Shown here one piece after another: positions 32,974 through 43,091 of a DNA stretch of 64,000 nucleotides. The notes beneath the pieces were generated by a model. It saw only the letters and a list, made by a program, of their open reading frames with translations. It searched no databases and was not told the DNA's origin. Source of the DNA: Trifolium pratense (taxonomy: Eukaryota > Streptophyta > Magnoliopsida > Fabales > Fabaceae); contig NC_060061.1 of the NCBI RefSeq assembly GCF_020283565.1, positions 3,232,010 through 3,296,009 on the forward strand, given 5' to 3'. The position numbers were made by a program, and so were the translations under genes. The first letter of the stretch is position 1, and each line of letters opens with the position of its first letter.

Positions 32974-35900
32974 ATGTTGGGATCAACTTCTTCTTGTACT
33001 GCAATTTCCATGTCTTGTTCTCCAACTACGAAGCATGATGTGTTCCTCAGCTTCAGAGGAGAGGATACACGTGACAACTTCATCAGTCATCTTTATGCTG
33101 AACTGGGCAGGAAAAAGGTTGAAACCTTCATTGATTACAGACTCATCAGAGGCGATGAGATTTCTCCGGCACTCTACAAAGCAATTGAAGAATCAATGAT
33201 TTATGTTGTCATTTTGTCCGAGAACTACGCTTCTTCCACATGGTGTTTGGATGAACTCACAAAGATACTTGAATGCAGAGAGAAATATGGAAGGGATGTC
33301 ATACCTGTATTCTATAAGGTGGATCCATCAAATGTTAGGCATCAGAGAGAGAGTTATGCAGAAGCTTTTGTTAAGCATCAACGTCGATTTAAGGACGATC
33401 AACTGGATTCATGGAAGAAAGCTCTAAACCAAGTAGCCGGACTCTCTGGCTGGGATTCACAAGTAACCAGGTCAGTGAGGTCACTATTATTTTTAGTAAC
33501 TTCTTTAGGTTCGTTTTTATAGGTTTAAGACTAATGCTTTGCATTTTTCAATTTTTTTATTATGTGCCAGACCAGAACACAAACTTATTGAAGATATTGT
33601 GAAAGATATTTTAAGAAAATTGCAATTGAATTGTTCTTTCGTAAGTGATTATCAAGGAATAATGGTTGGGATTGACAAACATATTGAACAAATACAATCA
33701 TTGTTGCACGTCGACTCAAAGGAAGTTCGAATTGTAGGAATTTGGGGTATGGGAGGAATAGGAAAAACAACAATTGCTACTGCAATATATCAAAAACTGG
33801 CCACTCAATTCAGTTCCAGCAGCATCATCTTAAATGTCCAACAAGAAATGGAGAGATTTGGACTACACCATATACGAAGCAAATACATGTCAGAGCTTAT
33901 AGGGGAAAACAACAGATTGTCTGGATTAAGTCTTTCTCTCCTTGTTCTTGATGATGTGAACAATTCGAGTCAGCTTAAAGATTTAATTGGAAGGCGTAGT
34001 AACTTTGGGCCAGGTAGTAGAATCATTGTGACTAGTAGAGACATGCAGGTATTAAAGAATGTTGATGCTGATGGAATATATGAAGTCAAGGAGATGAATT
34101 TTCATGAATCTCTACGACTGTTCTGTTTAAATGCCTTTAAACAAAACTATCCCGTAGATGATTATGCGGACTTATCAGAGAAGATATTAAATTACGCTAA
34201 AGGGGTTCCGTTAGCTCTTAAAGTTTTGGGATTTTTGCTGTGCGGTCGAACAAAGGAAGCATGGGAAAGTCAATTACAAAAGCTGGATAAGCTTCCCGAG
34301 AATGACATCTTCAAAGTGTTGAAATTAAGTTATGAAGGGCTTGACGAAGAACAGAAGGATATATTTCTTGACATGGCTTGTTTCTATAGAGGGCATTTGG
34401 AGAATGTTGTGGCACAAACTCTGGATAGTTGTGGTTTTTCTGCTCATATTGGAATGCATGTTCTCAAAGATAGGTGCCTTATTTCTATATCAGAAGGAAG
34501 AATTGTGATGCACGATCTAATACAAGAAATGGGACATGAAATTGTTCGTAAACAATGTGTCAATGATCCTGGAAAACGTAGTCGACTATGGAAGCCTGAG
34601 GAAATTTATCAAGTTTTCAAAAAGAACAAGGTATGCTCTCTTGTCCATCAAAGCTCACTCGATAAACCATTCAATCAATCCCATGTATTTACTATATTGC
34701 AGACTACACTTTGTTCCAACCACATTTTTTGTTTTCTAATGTCGCTAATTCATCGCGTATACTTTTAGGGGACGGATGCAATCCAGTGTATATTCCTGGA
34801 ATTATGCATGATAGAAAAGATTCAACTACATGCTAAAACTTTCAGAAAAATGGATAATCTTAGAATGATGCAGTTCTATAATCCTCATGGTTGTTCAAAA
34901 GGCTCAAATGTGGTCCTTCCTGCATTTTTTAATAGTCTTCCGGATGATTTAAAATTTCTTCGTTGGGATGACTTTCCTAAAAAATCTTTGCCACTAGACT
35001 TTTGCCCCAAAAATCTAGTTAAACTTTATATGCCCGGTAGCCATCTTGAACTACTTTGGCAGCGAGATAAGGTAATCAACGCTTTATGTTATGTTCCATT
35101 GCATGTGTTTTTATAATTAAATCTTCACAGTAAATATGTATACAAACTAATAATATAACAATCATTTTTATTTTATTCCAGGAATTACCAAATTTGAAAA
35201 CACTTGACCTTCGTCGTTCTCTGAACCTGATTCAAATACCAGATCTCGCTCTATGCCCAAATATTGAAGAAGTGTTTCTTAGTCATTGCCCAAAGTTGGG
35301 TGAAGTTTATTCTTCTAGTTTCCTCTACAAGCTCAAATCTTTATGGTTTGATGGTTGTGTTAGCATTAGGAGTATACACATTCCTAGCAGTATTCTCCAG
35401 AGAACTTCTGGATTAATAGTGCTCAATGGTTGTCACAATCTTGAGATGTTTTCAGTCAGTAATGCAAAAATGGGGGTTCAGCTACATGGTTGTTCAACCA
35501 GTATGTTCAGAAACATTGTTCCTGTGGCAAAACAAAGTGGCAAGCGTTTAAGGTCCTTTTCTTCGAAATGCTCCCTCGAAGATAGTTTTGGGCATCATCT
35601 TAAACAAAATAAAGCCTCAGTTACTCTTGACCCCCTGGATTATGTTGAGTTAAACAAAGAACCAGAGGATAATATACAATTACTAAACTTAACATTGTTG
35701 AGAGAAGGTTCACCCTCATCATTTCCAAGTCTAAATGAGCTTTGTTGGTTAGATCTCTCCAACTGTGAATCCCTCTCGAGCCTTCCAATATGCCTTTTTA
35801 AGTTGAAATTTCTGAGAAGACTTTACCTCAGTTGTTGCTTGAATTTGGAGAAGTTTCCTGAAATCGAGGAGGCCATGGAAAGTTTAGTGGTGCTCATCTT

Positions 35901-37107
35901 AAACGAAACATCAATCATGGAACTACCTTCATCCTTGAACCGTTTGGTCAACCTTGAAGAGTTGAGCTTGTACAATTGCCAGAAGCTTGAGACTATTCCA
36001 TTTTCCATTGGAAGTCTATGCAAACTCAACAAGTTAAACCTTACCTGTTGTGAATCACTTGAAACTTTTCCGGTCACCATTTTCAAATTGAAGTTGACAA
36101 AACTTGATTTGCATGGTTGCTCAATGCTGAAGACCTTTCCAGAAATCTTGGAGCCTGCAGAAACTTTCGTTCACATTAACTTAACGAAAACAGCAATTAA
36201 GGAACTGCCTTCTTCTTTGGATTATTTGGTTGGACTCCAAACCTTGTGCCTGAAGTTATGCACTGAGCTTGTGTCACTTCCAAACAGCATTGTTAATCTA
36301 AACCATCTATCTGAGCTTGATTGTTCTGGTTGTTGCAGTATTGTGAACCTTCCTGAGAGCATAGCTCATCTCTCAAGTTTGAAATCACTTAATTTAAGTG
36401 ATTGCAATAGGCTTGAATGTATCCCACAACTTCCACCATCTTTAAACAAGTTGTTGGCATATGATTGCCCATTTGTTGGAAGAATGATTCCAAATTCAAG
36501 GTTGGAACTCCCATCAAATCCCAAAGAGGGCATATTTGAATTTCATTTCACCAATAGTCAAGAACTGGACGGAAGTGCTCATAGTAATATTGGAGCCGAA
36601 GCATGGCTTAGGATCACTGAAGTTGTATACCGGGATGTGTTCTTCTGTTTTCCTGGAAGTGCAGTTCCTCGTTGGTTCTCTTATCGTTCTGAAGGATGTT
36701 CAGTGTCTGTGAACAATGATTCTAAAAAATGGTGCAGTGATAATATCCTCATTGGTTTTGCTTTGTGTGTTGCTTTGGGATGTGTGGATATGGATGATAC
36801 AATAACAAGTAGTTGTAGCTTTAGATACACATTAACATTTGAATATGATGGTTGCACGCACATTCTTGACAACAACAAAAATATACATAACAGCTTCTAT
36901 TGGAAGGGTCGAGATAGGTTATTCGTCCAAGATCACACACTCATATGGACATATCACTTGGACTTTGCAACCATTGACAACAGGCTCTTTGATGCCCACA
37001 ACTTCACTTTTGAGATCAGCAAACATCATCTCTCATATTCTAAATCAAGTGTCATGGTGAAAGAGTGTGGAATATGCCCTCTATTTGAAAATCTGATTTT
37101 AAAATAA
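32974..37107 (+). CDS. TIR-NBS-LRR immune receptor, apparently intact
   Basis: This is an intracellular resistance receptor. Exons 32974-33470, 33571-34630, 34769-35071 and 35182-37107 join with GT-AG sites in phase to give 1261 residues, a normal TNL size and layout. TIR domain about 20-165: DVFLSFRGEDTRDNF, catalytic-type Glu94 in WCLDEL. NBS: P-loop GMGGIGKTT 225-233, kinase-2 SLLVLDDVN, GSRIIVTSRD, GVPLALKVLG, and MHD at 479-481. LRRs start in exon 3 and fill the first two thirds of exon 4. A C-terminal post-LRR (C-JID-like) domain follows with VFFCFPGSAVPRWFSYRSEG. Odd point: between the P-loop and kinase-2 the protein is shorter than usual (SGLSLSLLVLDD), probably losing about nine residues. 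All key residues are kept, so it may work. Other TNL pieces in the window derive from near relatives of this gene. Confidence 0.92.
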
Positions 37108-37470
37108 CATCGGAGAACCGAGAGGGAGCAAAGCTGCATAATAATCAAGTTTTGTTTGGAAACAATCAAGATGTGTGGCTCCAGGTATATGCAACATGTC
37201 CTTTGGTTATAAATTTGCCAACCACCAATACTTTTCATTTTCATGGAGAAAACTGAGTCATCATTGAGGCTGCTACTTTTATTTCAAACCATGGTTTATA
37301 AATGTTGTAGTAGTTTAGTGTTAACTGCGGTTTCACAGTTACTAATTTGAACACCTATGGCTCGAAATCTCCAAGTTTTAATTTATTGAGTTGTTGAATG
37401 GAACACAAAGAAAGCATCAGAAGACGTCCTTTTCAGATTTATTTTTCCTTTTTCTAAATGTAAATGTATA
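37108..37470 (+). repeat. TNL 3' UTR and flank, partly shared with other copies
   Basis: CCGAGAGGGAGCAAAGCTGC (about 37118) also follows the broken LRR at 12433. The later GGAGAAAACTGAGTCATCATTG segment matches blocks A-C. This ties the fragments to one ancestral TNL transcription unit. Confidence 0.6.
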
Positions 37471-37687
37471 TATTATGATTATGAAGTATGACTCTATAAT
37501 TCTTACAAATTTTTTTAAGTAAAATTCAGTTCCATTTATGTTTCTTTTATCCATCCTTAACCAATGTTTTAAAATCCAAACCGGGGGTTGAACCGGTGTG
37601 ACCTTCGGGTCATGGTTCAACTGGCCGGACCAGTTAAACTGCTTTTAAGCCGGTTGAACCGAATACTAAATAAATAAATAATACACC

Positions 37688-37850
37688 AATGCTGGAACAT
37701 ATGGTTATTTAGCACCTCATTATGCTTTATATGCACAATTAACTGATAAAAGTGATGTTTATAATTTTGGCATTGTGATACTTTGAAGTAATGAGTGGTA
37801 GAAAAGTAATTGATATCGATATTCGTAGTTTGCCTTGTAGACCTGTTCCA
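37688..37850 (+). pseudogene. Receptor-like kinase fragment (subdomains VIII-IX)
   Basis: The plus strand encodes [20 protein letters not shown] followed by [11 protein letters not shown] and then a stop. This is the activation-segment end of a plant receptor-like kinase. The normal APE motif reads APH here. Only about 50 codons remain. It is a captured or decayed piece with no start or catalytic loop. Confidence 0.75.
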
Positions 37851-37954
37851 CTTGGTCATGAATCTTTTCAATCTTCTCTTTTGAATGGTATGAATCTTCT
37901 TCAAGTATTAGCACAATCAGTAGAAATTGGAAAATCAGTTTGATTTGTTTGTGC

Positions 37955-38125
37955 AGCCGTGAAGCACGGACAAAGACATGGACACCGGACACGACACGGA
38001 CACTGACACGCCGACACCGATAAAAATTTGAAAAAATGACATAATTTAGTGTAATCGTAAGGGTCGGTGTCGGACACCGACACGTGTCCGATACGAACAC
38101 GCCTAATCTAAGGAGTGTCGGTGCT
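37955..38125. repeat. GGACACCGACACG-type dispersed repeat
   Basis: The element is rich in GGACACGACACGGACAC and CCGACACGTGTCCGATACG, with ACATAATTTAGTGTAATC between. A copy in the opposite orientation is at about 49830-50000 inside the HSFA8 intron. The family is unidentified. Confidence 0.6.
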
Positions 38126-38165
38126 TCCTAGGTAATTGATAAACATCACTTTTCTCTTCTTTTTT

Positions 38166-38421
38166 TGTCCCAAATTATAAGGAAGAAAGTCATTTTCAAG
38201 AATGTTTTTTCCTTATTCTCATAAAATTAAATACAAATTGCATTTAATTTTATCTCTCCCCTTTTCTCAATAAACAACAACCAATAAAAATTGCTTTTAC
38301 ATATTCCTATGCAACTTATTCCAAGGAAAACTCATAAAAACATATTTCAAATTCTCATGTTTTACTTTTTCTTAATAAGCGTGATTTTTTTATTTTCCCT
38401 TATAATTTGGGACGGAGGGAA
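38166..38421. mobile_element. Stowaway-type MITE (CTCCCTCCGTCCC ends), left end eroded
   Basis: The left side reads TGTCCCAAATTATAAGGAAG and the right side TTCCCTTATAATTTGGGACGG followed by GAGGGAATA, forming inverted ends. It belongs to the same family as 49632-49756, but the left CTCCCTCC is missing. Confidence 0.65.
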
Positions 38422-38549
38422 TATATTTGTAGAAACTAAACATATATTTAAACTTTCTTTGGGATTTACTTTGAGATTTGTCTTAACTATGGACAGCAGT
38501 CAAGATCCATCTCACCTTCTTAACTTTTAGGAGAACACTTAATCTATGT

Positions 38550-38815
38550 TTCGTAAGTCCAATAAGTTAGCTTATAGTTAAATGGACTAGCTTAAAGCTT
38601 ATTTGATAAAAATGGATATGTTTGGTAACAAGCTTATCTAATTAGTTTATAGCGTTTTTTGAGATGCTAATTCAAGTAGCTTTTTACATTTTATTCCATA
38701 TTTACTCTTATTATTTTCATTTATTTATTTATTTATAAGTTATAATAGCTATCCATTAACCATATACTTTTATGTCATTTTATAATTATAACGATTAAAT
38801 TTGTCAAACACTTTT
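38550..38815. repeat. TAAGCTTATAGC-type MITE-like repeat
   Basis: The sequence is made of AGCTTATAGTTAAATGG, GATATGTTTGGTAACAAGCTT and ATCCATTAACCATATAC pieces. They resemble the elements at 19128-19405 and 58700-59100. Ends are not clear. Confidence 0.4.
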
Positions 38816-38817
38816 AA

Positions 38818-39012
38818 GGGCTCGTTTGGATTAGCTTATTTTTTAGCTTATGCAAATAAATAAATTTTTATGTATTAATTATAAGTTTGTCAATGTAGTT
38901 TTTGATAAAATGACTTATAAAATTACAATTTTCATCGGTGGGAACTTATAAAATAGCATGAAATCTAATTTATATTGCATAAGCTTAAAAATAAGCTAAT
39001 CCAAACGGACTC
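38818..39012. mobile_element. Tourist-like MITE, second copy
   Basis: It begins GGGCTCGTTTGGATTAGCTT and ends AAGCTAATCCAAACGGACTC, with TAA on each side (38815-38817 and 39013-39015). The interior matches the copy at 27898-28108, for example TTTATGTATTA.TTATAAG and CTAATTTATATTGCATAAGC. Confidence 0.85.
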
Positions 39013-39268
39013 TAATTTTATTCTCCTAGCTTTTCAGCAATAAGCTAGCGGCTATCACCTAGCTTATAGCTTAATTTTACAAAAATAAAGATGGAGGGAA
39101 TATGAAAATACAATGTTGATGTCGACTTTAAAAAAGAAAAGAAAAATAAACATTTAACTAAGCAAGGAACATTGACTCAACAAATCTAACAAGAGACAGC
39201 TGCTAATTTTATATATATCTTCATTTCTTCGTTCATTTTCATGCCAAGAGACAAATTTTGTTGCAACA

Positions 39269-39772
39269 ATGTTGGGTTCATCTTCTTCTGCAATTTCAAT
39301 GTCTTCTTGTTCTTCAACTCCAAAGTATGATGTGTTCCTCAGCTTCAGAGGAGAGGATACACGTGACAACTTCATCAGTCATCTTTATGCTGAACTGGGC
39401 AGGAAAAAGGTTGAGACATTTAAGGATCACAAACTCAGTAGGGGCGAAGAGATTTCGCCGGCACTCTACAAAGCAATTGAAGAATCAATGATTTATGTCG
39501 TCATTTTGTCCGAGAACTACGCTTCTTCCACATGGTGTTTGGATGAACTCACAAAGATACTTGAATGCAGAGAGAAATATGGAAGGGATGTGATACCTGT
39601 CTTCTATAAGGTGGATCCATCAAATGTGAGGAATCAAAGAGAGAGTTATGCAGAAGCTTTTATTAAGCATCAACGTCGATTTAAGGATGATCAACTGGAT
39701 GCATGGAAGAAAGCTCTAACCCAAGTAGCTGGACTCTCTGGCTGGGATTCACAAGAAATCAGGTCACTATAA
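39269..39772 (+). CDS. TIR-only protein (TIR exon of a lost TNL)
   Basis: The 167-residue frame is almost the same as the first exon of the intact TNL. It has a Ser-rich start, YDVFLSFRGEDTRDNF, Glu93 in WCLDEL (the catalytic glutamate of plant TIR NADases), VIPVFYKVDPSNVR and WKKALTQVAGLSGWDSQE. The normal splice donor (CAG/GTCAC at 39762) is still present, but no NBS exon follows. Reading through the donor gives a stop six bases later (RSL). The product is therefore a free TIR domain, of the kind that in plants can trigger NAD-dependent cell-death signalling. The nearest LRR piece is 2.1 kb downstream (41861). It could be a functional TIR-only gene or simply a truncated pseudogene; the frame is undamaged. 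Confidence 0.75.
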   Translation: MLGSSSSAISMSSCSSTPKYDVFLSFRGEDTRDNFISHLYAELGRKKVETFKDHKLSRGEEISPALYKAIEESMIYVVILSENYASSTWCLDELTKILECREKYGRDVIPVFYKVDPSNVRNQRESYAEAFIKHQRRFKDDQLDAWKKALTQVAGLSGWDSQEIRSL

Positions 39773-41239
39773 AATAATTCAATTTTTTTATAGGTAAATT
39801 TATTATATTGTTAGTTATTATGTTAGTATTTTTTGGCGTAAACAAGGTATTCTCTGTACGCAACTGCAGAGACTAATCCCTCTAGCCTTATGGGACTCAA
39901 ATAGGTGGCAAACCTAAGAGCTTGGTTAAGCTAGAAGAGTTTTAACGTTGTTGTATGCACAAGTCAAGGATCGAACCTAGAACTTGGTTAAGCTAGAAGA
40001 AACCCACGTCATCCATTTAAGCGCTCTTGGGTATTATGTTAGTAGTTTCTTTCACAAAGGTTTGAACCTGGTTCTTTTAACTCCTGTGACCCATAACTCA
40101 AAAGTCAAACCAGTTCAACTAGGATCAACTGTTTCTTTCTCCAACCCATTCGTGGGGGTTTAAATAAGGTGAACATTCCAGTACCCAACTTACATTGTTG
40201 GGTACTGCTACCTTCTAGACAAAATTCAATGTCATATTTAAACAAATTATATTTTAAATGAATTTTGGTCCGAAATTCTTAAGCAGGAAACATGTATGTT
40301 TTAATGTTATATGACCGATATTAAGATATAAAAGCGGTGTGAATGAATATACCAGCAAGGAAGCAATCAAATGCTTCATTTGAGTGAAAAACTCGGATTA
40401 CAACTACTAACCAGTATAACAGTTTAGAATTTCTCAAAACAAAATGCCAAATCCTGCTTTTTAGAAGCAACATTATAAGAGTCCCAAGTCCAAAAATAAA
40501 ATGCAATCCAAGCAGTTTTACTACACAATTTTTGTTCTGGTAGTAGCCAAGCTGCCTAGCATTAAGATTGGAAGGTGTATATGATATAGAACACATGTCA
40601 ATGTGCCAATGTTTAGTTGCGACAGTGCATGTCCATTGTCAATGTGACAATGTTTGGTCGCATCAGTGCGTGTCCGTTGTGCGAGTCATAGAAGTGAAAA
40701 TTAAAGTAAGAAAAGCATAAATAGGAAGCCAGCATATCTAGTTGATAACTAACTTGATTTGGGGTTGAAGAGTTCCCCAAAACAGTGTCATTGTTGGAAT
40801 CATTATCGGTAGAATCCGAGTTCTCCTTTATCACAAGATTAAGATCCTGGAAATGTTCGGTATGAATCTCACAATGCAATTAATTCCACACGAACTTCAT
40901 TACATTTTGCAATGAATAGAATACACGTCAAACACGTAAAAGAAAGAAAAAAACACAGCATCTTAGCCTCACAGAAATCAATTTAAGGCATCTTATCCTA
41001 TATAGTAACATTTCAAAGTCATGAACAATTCTTCTATTTAGCAGCTACAATATCCTGAAGTAACAAATCCAAATCTTTCACTGCAAGTGTCCCAAGTCCA
41101 AAATAAGATGCAATCCAAATAACCATTACAGTCCAAGCGTCAAATAATTTCCAGCACCTGATAAAAACCCAACAGTAAGTACTTATTCAAATAAGTACAT
41201 ACCCATTAAAAGTATACAAAAAACTTAAAAGACTTCTTT
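39773..41239. other. Non-TNL insertion between TIR exon and LRR remnant
   Basis: The NBS exon expected here is absent. The stretch has local duplications: GTCCCAAGTCCAAAA.TAA.ATGCAATCCAA at about 40480 and 41090, and a 40-base unit repeated at 40597-40680 (CAATGTG.CAATGTTT). A minus-strand open piece near 40613-40879 is Asp/Ser/Asn-rich but has no recognisable family. The copia gag scrap at 41616 suggests retrotransposon debris. Confidence 0.45.
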
Positions 41240-41433
41240 GGTGGGGTGCGGACAATTGCAATAGTGCAACACAAAAGCGACGCTTGAGAGGCCCAATAGC
41301 AAGCTACTGTGGTGGACTCTCCCCCTCAAAAAATAAATTTAATATCGTGTGGACCATTGGTCCACATATCAGATATTAAACTGATAAGAACAGATACTAC
41401 ACTTGATCTTAGCCAAAAGGCCGAGAAAGGTAT
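41240..41433 (-). ncRNA. U2: U2 spliceosomal snRNA, copy 3
   Basis: The 5' end at 41433 and the first 70 nt are identical to copies 1 and 2. Stem IIa is TGTGGACC with GGTCCACA, fully paired and with a third set of compensating bases. The Sm site is the canonical ATTTTTTGAG. The 3' end reads GTCCGCACCCCACC, three bases shorter than copies 1 and 2, for 194 nt. Stem IV shares the two U-U mismatches of copy 1. It lies between the TIR-only gene and the LRR remnant, on the opposite strand to both. Confidence 0.92.
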
Positions 41434-41456
41434 GAGCTGCCTAGAGATTGAACTCT

Positions 41457-41510
41457 TATTTTATATCTAAAATCTCAGTACTTGTTATTACTTCTAACCG
41501 ATGTGGGACA
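41457..41510 (-). promoter_or_regulatory. U2 copy 3 promoter: USE and TATA
   Basis: The USE TGTCCCACATCG occupies 41510-41499, beginning 66 bases upstream of the transcript. A TATA-like AGATATAAAAT is at about 41457-41467. Both are at standard spacing. Confidence 0.85.
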
Positions 41511-41615
41511 TAGAACTCATGAGTACTATTTCTTTCTTTTTAAAATCCAATGTAGCAACCATATACTATAAGTAGTCTAACAATTTCTGTTCAAATAGCA
41601 GCCAAGCTATATAGC

Positions 41616-41742
41616 CAATTTCTGTTCAGGTGTAAATCCCGAATTGTTATCATCTTCATTTTTTGTGGTATCAGCGCCGTTATTGTTCTTTTGGTCATGT
41701 GGTGAAAAGCCTTGCTTCTTAAAGCAAACATCAATGGTGTGA
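41616..41742 (-). pseudogene. Copia gag zinc-knuckle fragment
   Basis: On the minus strand the frame encodes GHTIDVCFKKQGFSPH and then GFTPEQKLA before a stop. This is the end of the CCHC knuckle and the spacer of a plant copia Gag. The first cysteines are missing. It is a short, dead piece. Confidence 0.6.
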
Positions 41743-41860
41743 CCCAGTCAGTATATTACAGTGAATACAATGGTTATTACTGTGGTACCAATCTCAAGAG
41801 GACCTGCCTCCACCATCTCATTTGATGGTTCACAAAATTTAGCTGAGTCTAAATTTAGAA

Positions 41861-42544
41861 ATGCATTATTATGATTATATACCTTACATTGCTCAAGCCA
41901 TGGTAGATTGCTATGGCTTAAGTTGGTTAGAGATCTCCAACTGTGAATCCCTCTCGAACCTTCCAATTGACCTTTTTAAGTTGAAATTTCTAAGAAGACT
42001 TTACCTCAGTGGTTGCTTGAATTTAGAGAAGTTCCCTGAAATCGAGGAGAATATGAAAAGTTTGACTGTGCTCACGTTAGACAGAACTGCAATCAAGGAA
42101 CTACCTTCATCCTTGCACCATTTGGTCAGCCTCGAAGAATTGAGCTTGTACAATTGCCAGAACCTCGAGTCTATTCCACCTTCGATTGGAAGTCTAAGAA
42201 AACTCAACAAGTTAAGCATTATGTACTGTGAATCACTTGAAACTTTTCCTAGCAGTATTTTCAAATTGAAGTTGACAAAACTTGATTTGCATGGCTGCTC
42301 AATGCTGAAGATCTTCTCAGAGATCTTGGAGCCTGCTGAAACTTTTGTTCACATTAACTTAACAAAAACAGCGATTAAGGAACTGCCTTCATCCTTGGAG
42401 TATTTGGTTGGACTTCAAACCTTGTGCCTGAAGTTATGCAGTGATCTGGTGTCACTTCCAAACAGCGTTGTTAATCTAAACTATCTATCTGAGCTTGATT
42501 GTTCTGGCTGTTGCAGTTTAACAGAAATCCCAAGTAATATATAA
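41861..42544 (+). pseudogene. TNL fragment: LRR remnant of the TIR-only locus
   Basis: From about 41898 the frame encodes seven or so LRRs matching the intact TNL: LSWLEISNCESLSNLP, LYLSGCLNLEKFPEIEENMK, LDLHGCSMLKIF and LSELDCSGCCSL. It ends early with ...TEIPSNI at 42544, where the intact gene continues IVNLPESI. The C-terminal domain is gone. The first 12 codons are non-LRR. Together with the TIR exon at 39269 this looks like the two ends of one TNL whose NBS was lost. Confidence 0.82.
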
Positions 42545-42639
42545 TAAGTTTTGTATTGAAAACAAACAAAAGAAGATGGGTGACTACAAGTATGTAATAG
42601 TATGTCCTTTGTATATAAACTGCTCATCACCAATACTTT

Positions 42640-42970
42640 TCTTTTCAAGCTTTAAATATTTAATTTATTATTTTCATTTTGTTTTTTTCATATTGGAATT
42701 CATAAGTACTTTGAACACCTTTTTTCATATTGCATTTAAGGCATTTCAAATTAATTTGGATTTTGTTCTCATAACTATGTCGCTTTCTTAGTTCATATGG
42801 CCTGATTGACGACCTCGTCTGCACTTCATAGAGAACACCGAGTCGTCACTGAGGCTGCTCATTTTATTTCAGACATTGATTTATAAATGTTGTAAGCTTG
42901 ATGTGTTTAGTTCAGTGTTAATTGTGGTTTAACAGTTACTAATTAATTTGAAGACTGTTTTAATATATAG
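42640..42970 (+). repeat. Copied 3' flank of a TNL gene (block D)
   Basis: The block shares AATACTTTTC.TTTCAAGCTTTAAATATT and the GAGAACACCGAGTCGTCACTGAGG landmark with blocks A-C. The remainder to 44199 is AT-rich non-coding DNA with a long (AT)n run at about 43026-43089 and a SINE at 43409-43539. Confidence 0.6.
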
Positions 42971-43021
42971 AAGTAAAGGTGATACATTTTATCAAATATT
43001 GATGGAGATGATGGACACCGT

Positions 43022-43091
<70 letters not shown>

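Noticed and set aside
33585..33773. Extra minus-strand gene within the TNL
   Set aside because: It lies opposite the P-loop exon and has no motif.
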